A stretch of 64,000 nucleotides of DNA from Bacteroidales bacterium. Its GTDB lineage: Bacteria > Bacteroidota > Bacteroidia > Bacteroidales > WCHB1-69. A model generated the notes under the pieces. That model was not told where the DNA came from. It saw only the letters and a program-made list of their open reading frames with translations, and did not search any database. Shown here piece after piece: positions 38,639-46,969 of this stretch. A program made the position numbers and the translations under genes. The stretch lies in the NCBI GenBank assembly GCA_028684405.1, contig JAQUGA010000001.1, positions 1-64,000 of the forward strand. The letters are read 5' to 3'. How positions within the stretch are numbered: the first letter of the stretch is position 1; every line of letters starts with the position of its first letter.

Positions 38639-40009
38639 TTAAAAACTATATTTCATTGAAAAAAATATTCCACTCATGATACTCCCAGCATAATCAAATA
38701 TGGATTCTTTGGGACCATCCATAAACTGACCACCAGCCGACAAGGCTAGCTCATCCGAAAGTTTCCACTTGACTGCAGCACGCATTAATTTCTCATCGGT
38801 CGTGAAATTATACAAGAAACTTAAATCGCCAGTGATCGTTTCGTAAAAAAAATCGCGGTGAAGCGTAACCATCATTGCGTGACTGATTTTTTGAGATTGG
38901 CTAAAAACCTTATTATTAAAATCTCCTATCTGATGAGCAAGCATATTATTCATATAATTACCTAGTTCGGCAGGGTTGCTTGGAAATAAGGGAACTGGTT
39001 TTTCTTCAAAATCTAAAACGTAGCGTCCAATGTATTCTCCTATTATTTTAACTCCAAAAATATCTTTTTCAAGGCCGGCTACATAATAAAATTCAGGATT
39101 CGGAATAAAAATGCTGTCTTTATAATCTTCAGTATGATTGTAAGCACCTTCTGCCGTAAACAGCCACGAACCCGCAGGAACACTTAAACTTAATCCCAAA
39201 CTTGTCTTTTTGTAAAATTCAGCTTGATTTACAAGACTCAAAGATGGAATTATTGCAAAATTATTAATTTTAAATCCATAAAATGGGTCATATCCGTGAA
39301 ATCCAGTAAGCGAAATATCGGCAAATGAAAATTGTGTTCCAATTCGAGCCGAATAGCTCATGTTTTCAAATGAAATCTCTGGAAGTGTATATTCGTGGAA
39401 ACTCACCTCTACTTTTTGATCAGCAAATGCAGGGGGAAGCGGCAAATCCATGTCCGAAAGCTCATAATTCATATCAAAAAGATCGTATCTATATATAGAT
39501 GGTGTGTAAACAGGAATCGCAATAAGTTCGATATTTAACCAATTGGCAGGCTTAATATTTGTTTTCAACATGAAATTAGACATTTGCATATCTTCCATAT
39601 CGGAACTCAAAAAGAAATAATCCTTTGGACAAACATTGTCTGTTGGATTAAAACTGCTTGCTTTACCATATTTTACAATTCTTTTTCCCAGCGAAACTTC
39701 AAAATAGTCGCTACTATATTCTGCAAATGCTTCTTTAAGATCCATGATGGTTTTGTTTTCTCCAAAAAAACTTCCACTTCGTACCCGAAAATCTGTAACA
39801 AATCGAGAATTCCCTTTGTTGCCTGAAACCTTTAATCCAAGCTCGCCATACGCAGAAGAGATATCAAACGATTTTGACAACCCATAATAGGTTCCATTGG
39901 CAAAACCATTTATTGTAAATGATTTATTGTCAGGAATTGAATCCTGTGCAAAAATGCTACTGCCGAAAAACAGTGCTAATAATAAGATGGGATAAGAAAA
40001 AGCTTTCAT
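38639..40009 (-). CDS. Outer-membrane beta-barrel protein of the RND operon
   Basis: A 456-residue protein with signal peptide (1-21, ending SIFAQ), amphipathic strands throughout and a C-terminal Phe (MKYSF), as in outer-membrane barrels. It resembles DUF1302-type proteins that accompany MMPL pumps with LolA-like partners, but the family name is inferred mainly from context. It is the first gene of the three-gene operon, with the RND gene 3 bases later. Together they would connect inner membrane, periplasm and outer membrane. Confidence 0.8.
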   Translation of the reverse strand: MKAFSYPILLLALFFGSSIFAQDSIPDNKSFTINGFANGTYYGLSKSFDISSAYGELGLKVSGNKGNSRFVTDFRVRSGSFFGENKTIMDLKEAFAEYSSDYFEVSLGKRIVKYGKASSFNPTDNVCPKDYFFLSSDMEDMQMSNFMLKTNIKPANWLNIELIAIPVYTPSIYRYDLFDMNYELSDMDLPLPPAFADQKVEVSFHEYTLPEISFENMSYSARIGTQFSFADISLTGFHGYDPFYGFKINNFAIIPSLSLVNQAEFYKKTSLGLSLSVPAGSWLFTAEGAYNHTEDYKDSIFIPNPEFYYVAGLEKDIFGVKIIGEYIGRYVLDFEEKPVPLFPSNPAELGNYMNNMLAHQIGDFNNKVFSQSQKISHAMMVTLHRDFFYETITGDLSFLYNFTTDEKLMRAAVKWKLSDELALSAGGQFMDGPKESIFDYAGSIMSGIFFSMKYSF

Positions 40010-40341
40010 GTTTTTTTTTGATGTAAAACTAAAGCTTTGATTATGGGATATGGTTATTGTTTTAAAATCTGCACTTGAAGTTGAGGTTCGAGTTTTAAAA
40101 GTCGTACTATTTCAGGGAGGGAAATGTGAATTAAGGCCCTTTCCATGTCAAAATGCACTGCAGCAATTAATTTATATTTTCTTTGGATATTTTACAATTT
40201 AGCATTTCGACAGTTCGACGGAGTTTATCCCGAGAATCGGGGATCATCGCTCCGCTACACTCAATGTGAAAGAATTCCGCTCAACGACAGACAGAGAATG
40301 GCTCGACAACCAAGAACATCTCAACGACCGACCAAGAACTC
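40010..40341. repeat. Intergenic stretch with GC-richer, repetitive segment
   Basis: The part from about 40190 to 40345 is clearly richer in GC than nearby spacers. It contains a small hairpin (atcccgagaatcggggat) and three degenerate copies of a 20-base unit (ctcaacgacagacagagaa, ctcgacaaccaagaac, ctcaacgaccgaccaagaac). This looks like an interspersed intergenic repeat, but copies elsewhere cannot be seen in this window. No gene is supported. Confidence 0.35.
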
Positions 40342-41430
40342 TCACTCTTTACTATTTTGCATTTTATACTGAAGCGGAGTCATTCCCGTAACATTCTTAA
40401 ATACCGTAAAGAAAGATGATTTGCTATTAAACCCACAATCGTATCCAATGGCTTCAATAGAATAGAGATTATTGGGGTCTAAAAGTTTCTTTTTCACCGC
40501 TTCCACGCGATAGTCATTTATAAATCTGAAAAAGTTTTTTCCAATTTCAGAATTTATCACTTCAGTTAATTGATGTTTTGGAACATCGAGCATTTCGCTC
40601 AGCATATTCATGTTTAAATCGGGATTCAGGTAAATTTTCGAACTCTCTACTAAGCGAATTAGTGCCTCTTTTATAGATTCCTTTCGTTCGGTAGAAAGCA
40701 CCGAATTTTGATATTTTTCCTTAACCTCTTCTAAAGGATTTTCTTCGGTTTGAAAAACTCGCTCTTGCCTTAAACCATAAAAACTTAGAATATAAATAAG
40801 TACCAGCAAAGCAGAGTAATTATATACGTACTGTGAAAGTCCGCTTCCGGGAACGCTCACTTGTATAACTCCTAAAATAAGGCTAAATGCACAATATAAA
40901 TTATATAGAACAACGATGGATATAATCCATTTTAATTTTTTTTCGCTTTCGATGGTAGAAAATTCGTTTTCGAGTTTTTTCCGATGTCTGAAAACCATGG
41001 CTGCACTTAGATAATTATATACAAGCCAAGATATTACAGAAGCGATGGAAAACAAAAACCGGAACCACTGCGTGGAGTCATTTTCGAAAAAGTTATGTAA
41101 GGTCGATTTTTCCTCAAGTAAATATGATGCAGACTCAAAAACAATGAAAGGAACAAGATGTAAAAGCTGTGAGGCTTTAAGTTTGAATCCGGCCTTTGTA
41201 AGCGATCTGATATAAAGAAAAAAAGCAGGGTTGAACAATAAAAATGAACTGGATAAAAGCGGAACACCCCACACTAAATAATCTATTCCACACGTTAAAA
41301 ACTCAGCAGCTAGCAAAAAGAGCCAGGTAGCAAGAATCCTATCTTGTTTCTGAATATTCTTTTTTGCTGCAACAAGGATAGCTGCAAACAAGCTTTGCGA
41401 AAAACCAACCCAAACTATTGTTGTTAACAT
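40342..41430 (-). CDS. Membrane-anchored AraC-family regulator
   Basis: A 362-residue protein. Residues about 1-220 form six or seven hydrophobic helices with short loops. Residues about 255-360 are a two-HTH AraC DNA-binding domain, with MNMLSEMLDVPKHQLTEVINSEIGKNFFRFINDYRVEA and the conserved SIEAIGYDCGFNSKSSFFTVFKNVTGMTPLQYK. The N-terminus presumably senses a membrane or external signal. It lies on the same strand upstream of the export operon, a plausible target, though no operator was identified. Confidence 0.9.
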   Translation of the reverse strand: MLTTIVWVGFSQSLFAAILVAAKKNIQKQDRILATWLFLLAAEFLTCGIDYLVWGVPLLSSSFLLFNPAFFLYIRSLTKAGFKLKASQLLHLVPFIVFESASYLLEEKSTLHNFFENDSTQWFRFLFSIASVISWLVYNYLSAAMVFRHRKKLENEFSTIESEKKLKWIISIVVLYNLYCAFSLILGVIQVSVPGSGLSQYVYNYSALLVLIYILSFYGLRQERVFQTEENPLEEVKEKYQNSVLSTERKESIKEALIRLVESSKIYLNPDLNMNMLSEMLDVPKHQLTEVINSEIGKNFFRFINDYRVEAVKKKLLDPNNLYSIEAIGYDCGFNSKSSFFTVFKNVTGMTPLQYKMQNSKE

Positions 41431-41563
41431 TTCAGTTTTTTAGGTAAAGATAATTAATTTCCCAATTACGCATTATCGAATGCGAATCGGTAAAAATACA
41501 ATTTTTCTGGTTTGATGTAGATTGAGTTTTAATAATAAAACATAGATGAAGCAAATACTCAAA

Positions 41564-41597
41564 AAAGAAAGCATAACCAATTGGTTACGCTTTCTTT
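41564..41597 (-). terminator. Terminator of the lipoprotein at 41654
   Basis: A 15-bp hairpin with a 4-base loop. Its one A-C mismatch on the plus strand becomes a G-U pair in minus-strand RNA, which ends in a U run. It lies about 57 bases after the stop codon. Confidence 0.7.
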
Positions 41598-41653
41598 AAA
41601 AATAATTCTATTTTAATTTGGATTTTAACCTGGCAATAATTTATTTAAAAATA

Positions 41654-42031
41654 CTACCTAAACATCCATCTAACCAATCCGACTTCGCCAACTTGCATCT
41701 CTATGACCAGCGAGAGAAGGCTGTTTTCAACTACGGCATAAGCAGTAATATTATCCAATGTTAGAGTTTTTCCATCTTCTGCCAATTTCCAAGTGCCTGT
41801 TTTTATGTCGTCGCAACTGTCTTTGATAACATATGACCCATCCGTTTTAAAGTCCCATTTAGAATTCAAATCGCAATCGGTATCAACATTTATACTTAAT
41901 ACGGTCTTGGATATTAAATGCCAATTCTTTACTATCATATTGACTTCCGTTGTTTCTTTTTTACAAGATTGAAAAAGAAATCCAGATGATACTAGGATGG
42001 CTAAAATTATTAAACCAATTTTTTGTTTCAT
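41654..42031 (-). CDS. Small lipocalin-like lipoprotein
   Basis: A 125-residue lipoprotein (lipobox LFQSC, Cys23, followed by KKETTE). The mature domain has the NWHLISKTVL start, WDFKTDGSYVIKD and GTWKLAEDGKTLTLD strands of the small lipocalin-like family. It shares length, lipobox context and start with the gene at 4589 and is likely a paralogue. Probably periplasmic face of the outer membrane. Function unknown. Confidence 0.75.
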   Translation of the reverse strand: MKQKIGLIILAILVSSGFLFQSCKKETTEVNMIVKNWHLISKTVLSINVDTDCDLNSKWDFKTDGSYVIKDSCDDIKTGTWKLAEDGKTLTLDNITAYAVVENSLLSLVIEMQVGEVGLVRWMFR

Positions 42032-42375
42032 TTTGTTTGTTTTAGGTTGTGTTTGTATTCGTAATGCAAAAATATATCTTCTAACACCGATATGTATTAC
42101 ATAATCCCAAATCTAATTTACATCATTCACACTCTCTTAGAAATCCAGACACTGTGACTTCCTGATTATTGCCTTCACATATATAAAAATGCAAACCGTG
42201 GGTTCCAAACACAATTTGCAACTCTTAAAAAACATCTGTAAACAGCCATAGAAAGAGCAAATAATAGGTTTTTGAAATATTGACGCTCATTTTTATCCTT
42301 TATAATTAAACATGTTTTATCTTTGCAAAGATTATTGTCTAAAACGATTTTGAAAAACACTCTAATACCTGTAAT
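42032..42375. other. Spacer between divergent genes
   Basis: AT-rich spacer upstream of both the lipoprotein at 41654 (minus) and the NagB-like gene (plus). A plus-strand TATCTTTG at 42318-42325 is an exact -7 match, about 50 bases before the ATG at 42376. An open minus frame at 42175-42393 is not supported. Confidence 0.4.
42318..42325 (+). promoter_or_regulatory. -7 element of the NagB-like gene
   Basis: TATCTTTG matches TAnnTTTG. No TTG occurs at the usual -33 spacing. Confidence 0.45.
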
Positions 42376-44721
42376 ATGGACACTGCAATTCATTCAAATA
42401 ATGTATTTTCAAAGGTAGAGCAAGCATTTGAAAAGGAGTCAAAACGGAAAAATAAATCTACAGAAATTCCATATATTGCCGTTGATAGTTTCCCTAAACT
42501 TGGACTGCTTACAGCCCTTCGATTTATTGAGTGGGTTTCCCAAAATCCAAAAGGAGTAATTAGCCTTCCTACAGGGAAAACTCCCGAGTATTTCATCATG
42601 TGGACAACCTATATTTTAAACAATTGGAATGAAAAAAAAGTGTCCACCATTCTCGAAAAATACGGATTAAAAGGCTTGAAAAAACCCTCTTTATCGGAAT
42701 TGCAATTTGTTCAGATTGACGAGTTTTATCCTATTAGTTCCAAGCAGCACAATAGCTTTTACAACTATGTAATCAATTTTTACTTCAAAGGCTTTGGACT
42801 GGATATTAACAAAGCACTATTGATTAATGCCGACAAAATCCCACTACCCGAAGGCAAACATTTTGATGAGGTTTTTCCCGACCACAATGTAGATTTATCT
42901 CTTCGTTACAAAGATTGTTCTACATCCTCAGAAAAGCTTCAGCAAAAGGCCATTTTTATGATTGACGAATGGTGTAGCGAATACGAGCAAAAAATTAGAG
43001 ACAAAGGTGGAATTGGCTTCTTTTTGGGTGGGATTGGCCCCGATGGACACATAGCATTTAATACTCGTGGATCTGATATGCATTCTACAACACGCTTAAC
43101 TTCTACAAATTTTGAAACACAAGCTGTCGCTGCTGGAGATTTGGGCGGAATTGCAGTTTCAAGCAAACGGAAAGTAATTACCATTGGTTTAGAAACCATC
43201 ACCTATAAACCAGATGCCGTTGCAATAATTATTGCAGCAGGTGAAGGAAAAGCCGATATCGTTAAACATTCGCTCGAAAACAAACTCACTAATTTTTATC
43301 CAGCAACGATTCTGACCAAACTTAAAAATAGTAGATTTTTCTTAACCGAGGGGTCGGCTTCGAAACTCACCGATTCTGTAAAAGCATATTTTCATGAAGC
43401 GCCATGGACTGAAGAAAAGACAGAAAGAGCCATTATGGATTTATGCCATAAGTTGCATAAATATGCACATCTAATCACTCTTGACGAGCTTCGAGATGAT
43501 GAATATTGTATGTTGATTCCCAATTTAAGCGAAAATACAATCGACTCTGTAATCGAAAGCATTACAAAAAAAATAGAATTAGGATTAAAACTTCCTAAAA
43601 ATGAACGTTTTTTACACACCGGGCCACATCATGACGACATCATGTTGGGTATTTTTCCATACATATCCAATCATTTTCAAGAAAGTTCGAACCGCTTTAA
43701 TTTTGCAATTCTTACTTCTGGATTTAATGCAGTAACCAACTCTTTTGTTATCGATGCATTAGAAGACACAAAAAAATTCCTTGATAAAGACCAAATTCAA
43801 ATGGTAGATTATTCGGATTTCTTCGAAGTGGGTTACTTGTACAAATGGGACAAAGATATTTATCATTATCTTACCCGCCTTGGAGCCAAAGATTCCGTGC
43901 AAATGCGAAGAGGATTTTGTCACAGAGTTGTTCGTGCGATAACTAAAATTTACGAAGTAAAAACCGTTGATCAACTTCGCGATACCATCAATGAAGTGAT
44001 AAGGATTTTGAAAAGAAGCTTCGATGGCGAGAAAAACTCGCCAAAAATTCAAAAATTAAAAGGAATGCTTCGCGAATTTGAAGAAGAGTTGGTATGGGCA
44101 CATTTTGGCATTCAAGGGAAAAACATTAAGCATTTGCGATTGGGGTTTTATAAAGGTGATATTTTTACCGAACAACCTGAAAAAAAACGTGATGTGGAGC
44201 CTATTTTAGCAATCCTCGAAAAAACAAATCCAAGCATTATTAGCCTGGCATTCGACCCCGAAGGAAGTGGCCCCGACACTCATTATAAAGTATTGCAAGC
44301 AATAGCTGAAGCACTGCGTGAATGGCAAAAAACAAGCGATCTGTCCGATGTCAAAGTTTGGGGATATCGCAACGTTTGGCACCGATTTCATCCGGCTGAG
44401 GCCAATGTTATTATCCCGGTATCATTAAACTCTATGACTTCGATGGACAATGTCTTTAGCAGCAGCTATTTGAGTCAGGTTGATGCTCCATTTCCAAGTT
44501 TTGAAATGAACGACAAGTTTAGTTTGCTTTCTCAAAAAATATGGGGCGAACAGCTTTCTTCCATCCAGTTACTTTTAGGAAAAGATTATTTTTACCAAAA
44601 TGAAAATTCGAGACTCAGATCCTGCCATGGACTGATCTTTATGAAAGAGATGTCGGTTGAGGAATTCCTAACCCATGCCCGTAGACTTGAAAAATCGACC
44701 GAAGGAGAAATTCAATTATAG
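42376..44721 (+). CDS. NagB-like / PIG-L-like two-domain protein
   Basis: A 781-residue protein. The first 330 or so residues resemble glucosamine-6-phosphate deaminase: SLPTGKTPEYF near residue 60, FVQIDEFYPI near 115, and FLGGIGPDGHIAFNTRGS near 220. From about 405 a second domain begins with FLHTGPHHDDIMLGIFPY, the metal-binding motif of the PIG-L/LmbE deacetylase family, here as HHDD. Bacteroidota have long NagB proteins with such a tail. It would turn glucosamine-6-P into fructose-6-P, fitting the nearby sialidase and hexosaminidase. Whether the second domain is active is open. Alone on the plus strand, facing the sialidase. Confidence 0.88.
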   Translation: MDTAIHSNNVFSKVEQAFEKESKRKNKSTEIPYIAVDSFPKLGLLTALRFIEWVSQNPKGVISLPTGKTPEYFIMWTTYILNNWNEKKVSTILEKYGLKGLKKPSLSELQFVQIDEFYPISSKQHNSFYNYVINFYFKGFGLDINKALLINADKIPLPEGKHFDEVFPDHNVDLSLRYKDCSTSSEKLQQKAIFMIDEWCSEYEQKIRDKGGIGFFLGGIGPDGHIAFNTRGSDMHSTTRLTSTNFETQAVAAGDLGGIAVSSKRKVITIGLETITYKPDAVAIIIAAGEGKADIVKHSLENKLTNFYPATILTKLKNSRFFLTEGSASKLTDSVKAYFHEAPWTEEKTERAIMDLCHKLHKYAHLITLDELRDDEYCMLIPNLSENTIDSVIESITKKIELGLKLPKNERFLHTGPHHDDIMLGIFPYISNHFQESSNRFNFAILTSGFNAVTNSFVIDALEDTKKFLDKDQIQMVDYSDFFEVGYLYKWDKDIYHYLTRLGAKDSVQMRRGFCHRVVRAITKIYEVKTVDQLRDTINEVIRILKRSFDGEKNSPKIQKLKGMLREFEEELVWAHFGIQGKNIKHLRLGFYKGDIFTEQPEKKRDVEPILAILEKTNPSIISLAFDPEGSGPDTHYKVLQAIAEALREWQKTSDLSDVKVWGYRNVWHRFHPAEANVIIPVSLNSMTSMDNVFSSSYLSQVDAPFPSFEMNDKFSLLSQKIWGEQLSSIQLLLGKDYFYQNENSRLRSCHGLIFMKEMSVEEFLTHARRLEKSTEGEIQL

Positions 44722-44743
44722 ATTCTTTTTTATTTTCCGAATG

Positions 44744-45865
44744 TTATTCACTCTCTGGAATGGAAAACCTATCACGACCATCGGTTAGCCATTCTAATGT
44801 GAGTCTGACAAATACATTTTGCTGATAATTGTCTTTCTCGAAAAACAGACCTATATCTCCATTTGATAAAACAGTCAAGGAAGAGTATGCAGCACTTCCT
44901 GCATAAATGGTTTTTCCTTCTGTCCACGTTTTTCCTTCGTCGTAGCTAATTCGGATGCTCATGTTTTTGCGTTCGTCTTTCATTTTTGCATTTGCAAACA
45001 GGAGTCTGTTATTATCTGCCCCTTTGTTGATGGAAGTATATCGAATTATACTGGCATTGCAAGCGGGATCAATAAGAGCAGAATCGGGTTTGGAAAGCCA
45101 CGTTAAGCCTTCATCATTAGATGTGTGAACGAACCTGAGACCAGCTCCTTGCACGCGGCTGTTTATCATCCAAGTGCCGTCTGATAATTCAACTATTTTT
45201 GATTCATCCGCCGGAACAATCGGGTTGTCAATAAAGTACCAAGTTTCACCATGATCGTCACTTCCAAATAAATAAAGTCCCTTTTCTAAATTTACCAAAG
45301 TGTGAATTAATTTACCGCTTTGGGTTTGAATTCCTCGTCCAGAAGTAATAAATTTGAAATCATGATGCCATTCGGGTTTTGTGATTTGTGAACTTATGTC
45401 CTCTGGCTGACTCCACGTTTTTCCATTATCAGTACTTTTTATCACCTTTAAATAGTACACATCTTTTTCGTTTTCTAAATCCATAAAATTAAAAAACAGA
45501 AAAATTGTTCCTGTAATTTCATCAACAATCATCGAAGGATCGGAAGCAGATTTTCCCAAAGGATAGTCGACAATTGTTTCAATTTCCGACCATGAATCGC
45601 CATTATCCTTGCTCCTGCGAATCACAATATTAATATCGTTACTCCATTTTAAATCGCCGCACGAAGGCACTCTTTGGTCTATAGCGGCAATTAAATCTCC
45701 ATTGGGAGCCGTAACAATTGCTGGAATTCTAAAACAAGAAACTCCCTTTTGCATTTCAGACGAAAATAGATTTATCAATTTAGGAGTTCCAAAATCCCTA
45801 TTTTCATTCTGAGGATAAAGTTTTAAAAACAGGGCTGAAAAGAGAATTATAAAAAACGTTTTCAT
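44744..45865 (-). CDS. GH33 exo-alpha-sialidase
   Basis: A 373-residue secreted enzyme (signal peptide 1-18, ending LYPQ). The sialidase FRIP motif (CFRIPAIV, about residues 45-52) and five Asp boxes are present: SKDNGDSW, STDNGKTW, SDDHGETW, SNDEGLTW and SYDEGKTW. An Asp just after FRIP (AAIDQR) fits the acid/base position. It releases terminal sialic acid from glycoconjugates. No sialic-acid transport or catabolism genes other than the NagB-like gene are in the window. A good promoter lies directly upstream. Confidence 0.93.
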   Translation of the reverse strand: MKTFFIILFSALFLKLYPQNENRDFGTPKLINLFSSEMQKGVSCFRIPAIVTAPNGDLIAAIDQRVPSCGDLKWSNDINIVIRRSKDNGDSWSEIETIVDYPLGKSASDPSMIVDEITGTIFLFFNFMDLENEKDVYYLKVIKSTDNGKTWSQPEDISSQITKPEWHHDFKFITSGRGIQTQSGKLIHTLVNLEKGLYLFGSDDHGETWYFIDNPIVPADESKIVELSDGTWMINSRVQGAGLRFVHTSNDEGLTWLSKPDSALIDPACNASIIRYTSINKGADNNRLLFANAKMKDERKNMSIRISYDEGKTWTEGKTIYAGSAAYSSLTVLSNGDIGLFFEKDNYQQNVFVRLTLEWLTDGRDRFSIPESE

Positions 45866-45886
45866 GAAATAAATAGTTTAATTGAA

Positions 45887-45918
45887 CAAAAATAGACAAA
45901 AACCATAGGAAGACACAA
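45887..45918 (-). promoter_or_regulatory. Promoter of the sialidase gene
   Basis: Minus-strand -7 TATTTTTG (45887-45894) and -33 TTG (45916-45918, within TTTTG) are separated by 21 bases, as in known Bacteroidota promoters. Transcription would start only about 15 bases before the ATG. Confidence 0.6.
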
Positions 45919-46405
45919 AATAAATGGAATAATCAAAACTTGGCAATTTGATGGCTCTGTGAAGCGATGAAAATAGATGCGTTTTCTCCAGAAAACTTAT
46001 CCTCTATGCAACTGCTATATGGGCATGACCAGTGGAGGATTGAAATTGTTTGCGAAAATTTAGGAAATGTTTAGGAGTGAATTTTGATAGTTTTTTTGTT
46101 TTTATTTGTTCGGATGAGATACTTAAATATGTAATAATTTCAGAAGTCTTTTTTCTAAGCTTAATATGCAATGACTTGATTTTCAGTGCATTACAAGCAG
46201 GCTGTGCTTTATTGCGTCTTTTTATTAATCTTTCTTTTCCACAAATATGTTTCTACATAGATGTAATAATATAAAAATCAGCTTATTGTGAATTGTGAAA
46301 CTAAATTTAACAAAAAAACATTAGAATTGTTCTAATTTAAGACAACCTTCTCTGTTTTTTAAATGTCTATTATAAAAACAAAGTATAAACTTAATACTTA
46401 AAGCT
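45919..46405. other. Long spacer with small inverted repeats
   Basis: No supported gene. A 35-codon open frame (45967-46074, plus) has protein-like composition but no other support. Two inverted repeats are seen: gttttct/agaaaac with a 2-base centre at 45981-45996, and attagaa/ttctaat with a 3-base centre at 46320-46336. The second lies about 70 bases before the small peptide gene at 46406 and could be an operator. Confidence 0.35.
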
Positions 46406-46495
46406 ATGAAAACAATACATAAAATATTATTATGGGGTTCTTATGTTGCTATTATTGGTACTTTAATACTAATCTCTTATCTTTTCAGTTATTAA
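46406..46495 (+). CDS. 29-residue single-helix membrane peptide
   Basis: An ATG-started frame of 30 codons including the stop. It encodes a short basic start (MKTIHKI) followed by one continuous hydrophobic stretch ending YLFSY. Support for a real gene comes from position: a strong intrinsic terminator on the same strand follows 23 bases after the stop, in a gap that has no other plus-strand gene to end. It resembles small membrane regulators or type I toxin-like peptides only in size and shape; no family is recognised. Confidence 0.5.
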   Translation: MKTIHKILLWGSYVAIIGTLILISYLFSY

Positions 46496-46518
46496 TTTTA
46501 CTAGTTAATATTCCCCTT

Positions 46519-46551
46519 CGGCTATTTTTTAAAAAAGTAGCCGTTTTTTTA
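46519..46551 (+). terminator. Terminator of the small membrane peptide gene
   Basis: cggcta and tagccg pair around an AT-rich inner stem, followed by seven T (46544-46550) on the plus strand. The minus strand has no such tail. It overlaps the end of the rhodanese gene. Confidence 0.75.
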
Positions 46552-46956
46552 TTCCAAAATATCGGGTGTTTCACTGTTGCACTTACAGCAGTGAGAATCG
46601 AAAATGTCTTCGGGAAGGATATCGGGATTGGATTTCATTGGATGTCCTTCCATCGACCACTGAATAATGCCTCCCGTAAGGATGTAAACCTCTTTATAGC
46701 GTTGTTTTAGCAGAAAGTCATGTGCTTTTTCACAGTGAATTCCAGTAAGACAAACCAAGATTATTTTTTTGCTTTTTGGAATATTTTGATAGTTCTTTTC
46801 AAAAGTACTAAATGGAAAATTAAATACATTAAAAACATCCATTGATTTATCTGCAAACTCAAAGTCTTCTCGTAAATCAATAAAAAGAGTATCAATCCCT
46901 ACACTATTAAGTGCTTCTGCCGACGTAATTTCTTTTGTTTCGTATTGAGTATTCAT
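46549..46956 (-). CDS. Rhodanese-domain protein with C-terminal Cys cluster
   Basis: A 135-residue single rhodanese domain: LFIDLREDFEF near residue 27, the active loop beginning with the catalytic Cys in VCLTGIHC, and the closing LTGGIIQWSMEGHP. It probably transfers or carries sulfur. The tail is unusual: SHCCKCNSETPD adds three Cys and a His that could bind metal. It starts 13 bases after the MeaB gene stop and may share its transcript. Cytoplasmic. Confidence 0.9.
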   Translation of the reverse strand: MNTQYETKEITSAEALNSVGIDTLFIDLREDFEFADKSMDVFNVFNFPFSTFEKNYQNIPKSKKIILVCLTGIHCEKAHDFLLKQRYKEVYILTGGIIQWSMEGHPMKSNPDILPEDIFDSHCCKCNSETPDILE

Positions 46957-46969
46957 GTTTGTTTGTTAT

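Noticed and set aside
42175..42393. A 72-residue minus-strand open frame
   Set aside because: It overlaps the NagB-like start and its -7 element on the other strand and shows no family-like pattern.
45967..46074. A 35-codon plus-strand frame with balanced composition
   Set aside because: It has no promoter, no terminator and no recognised relatives, so it is mentioned only in the spacer entry.
46050..46274. A 74-residue plus-strand open frame rich in Phe, Ile and Leu
   Set aside because: Its hydrophobic composition follows from AT-rich spacer DNA; there is no promoter, terminator or family evidence.
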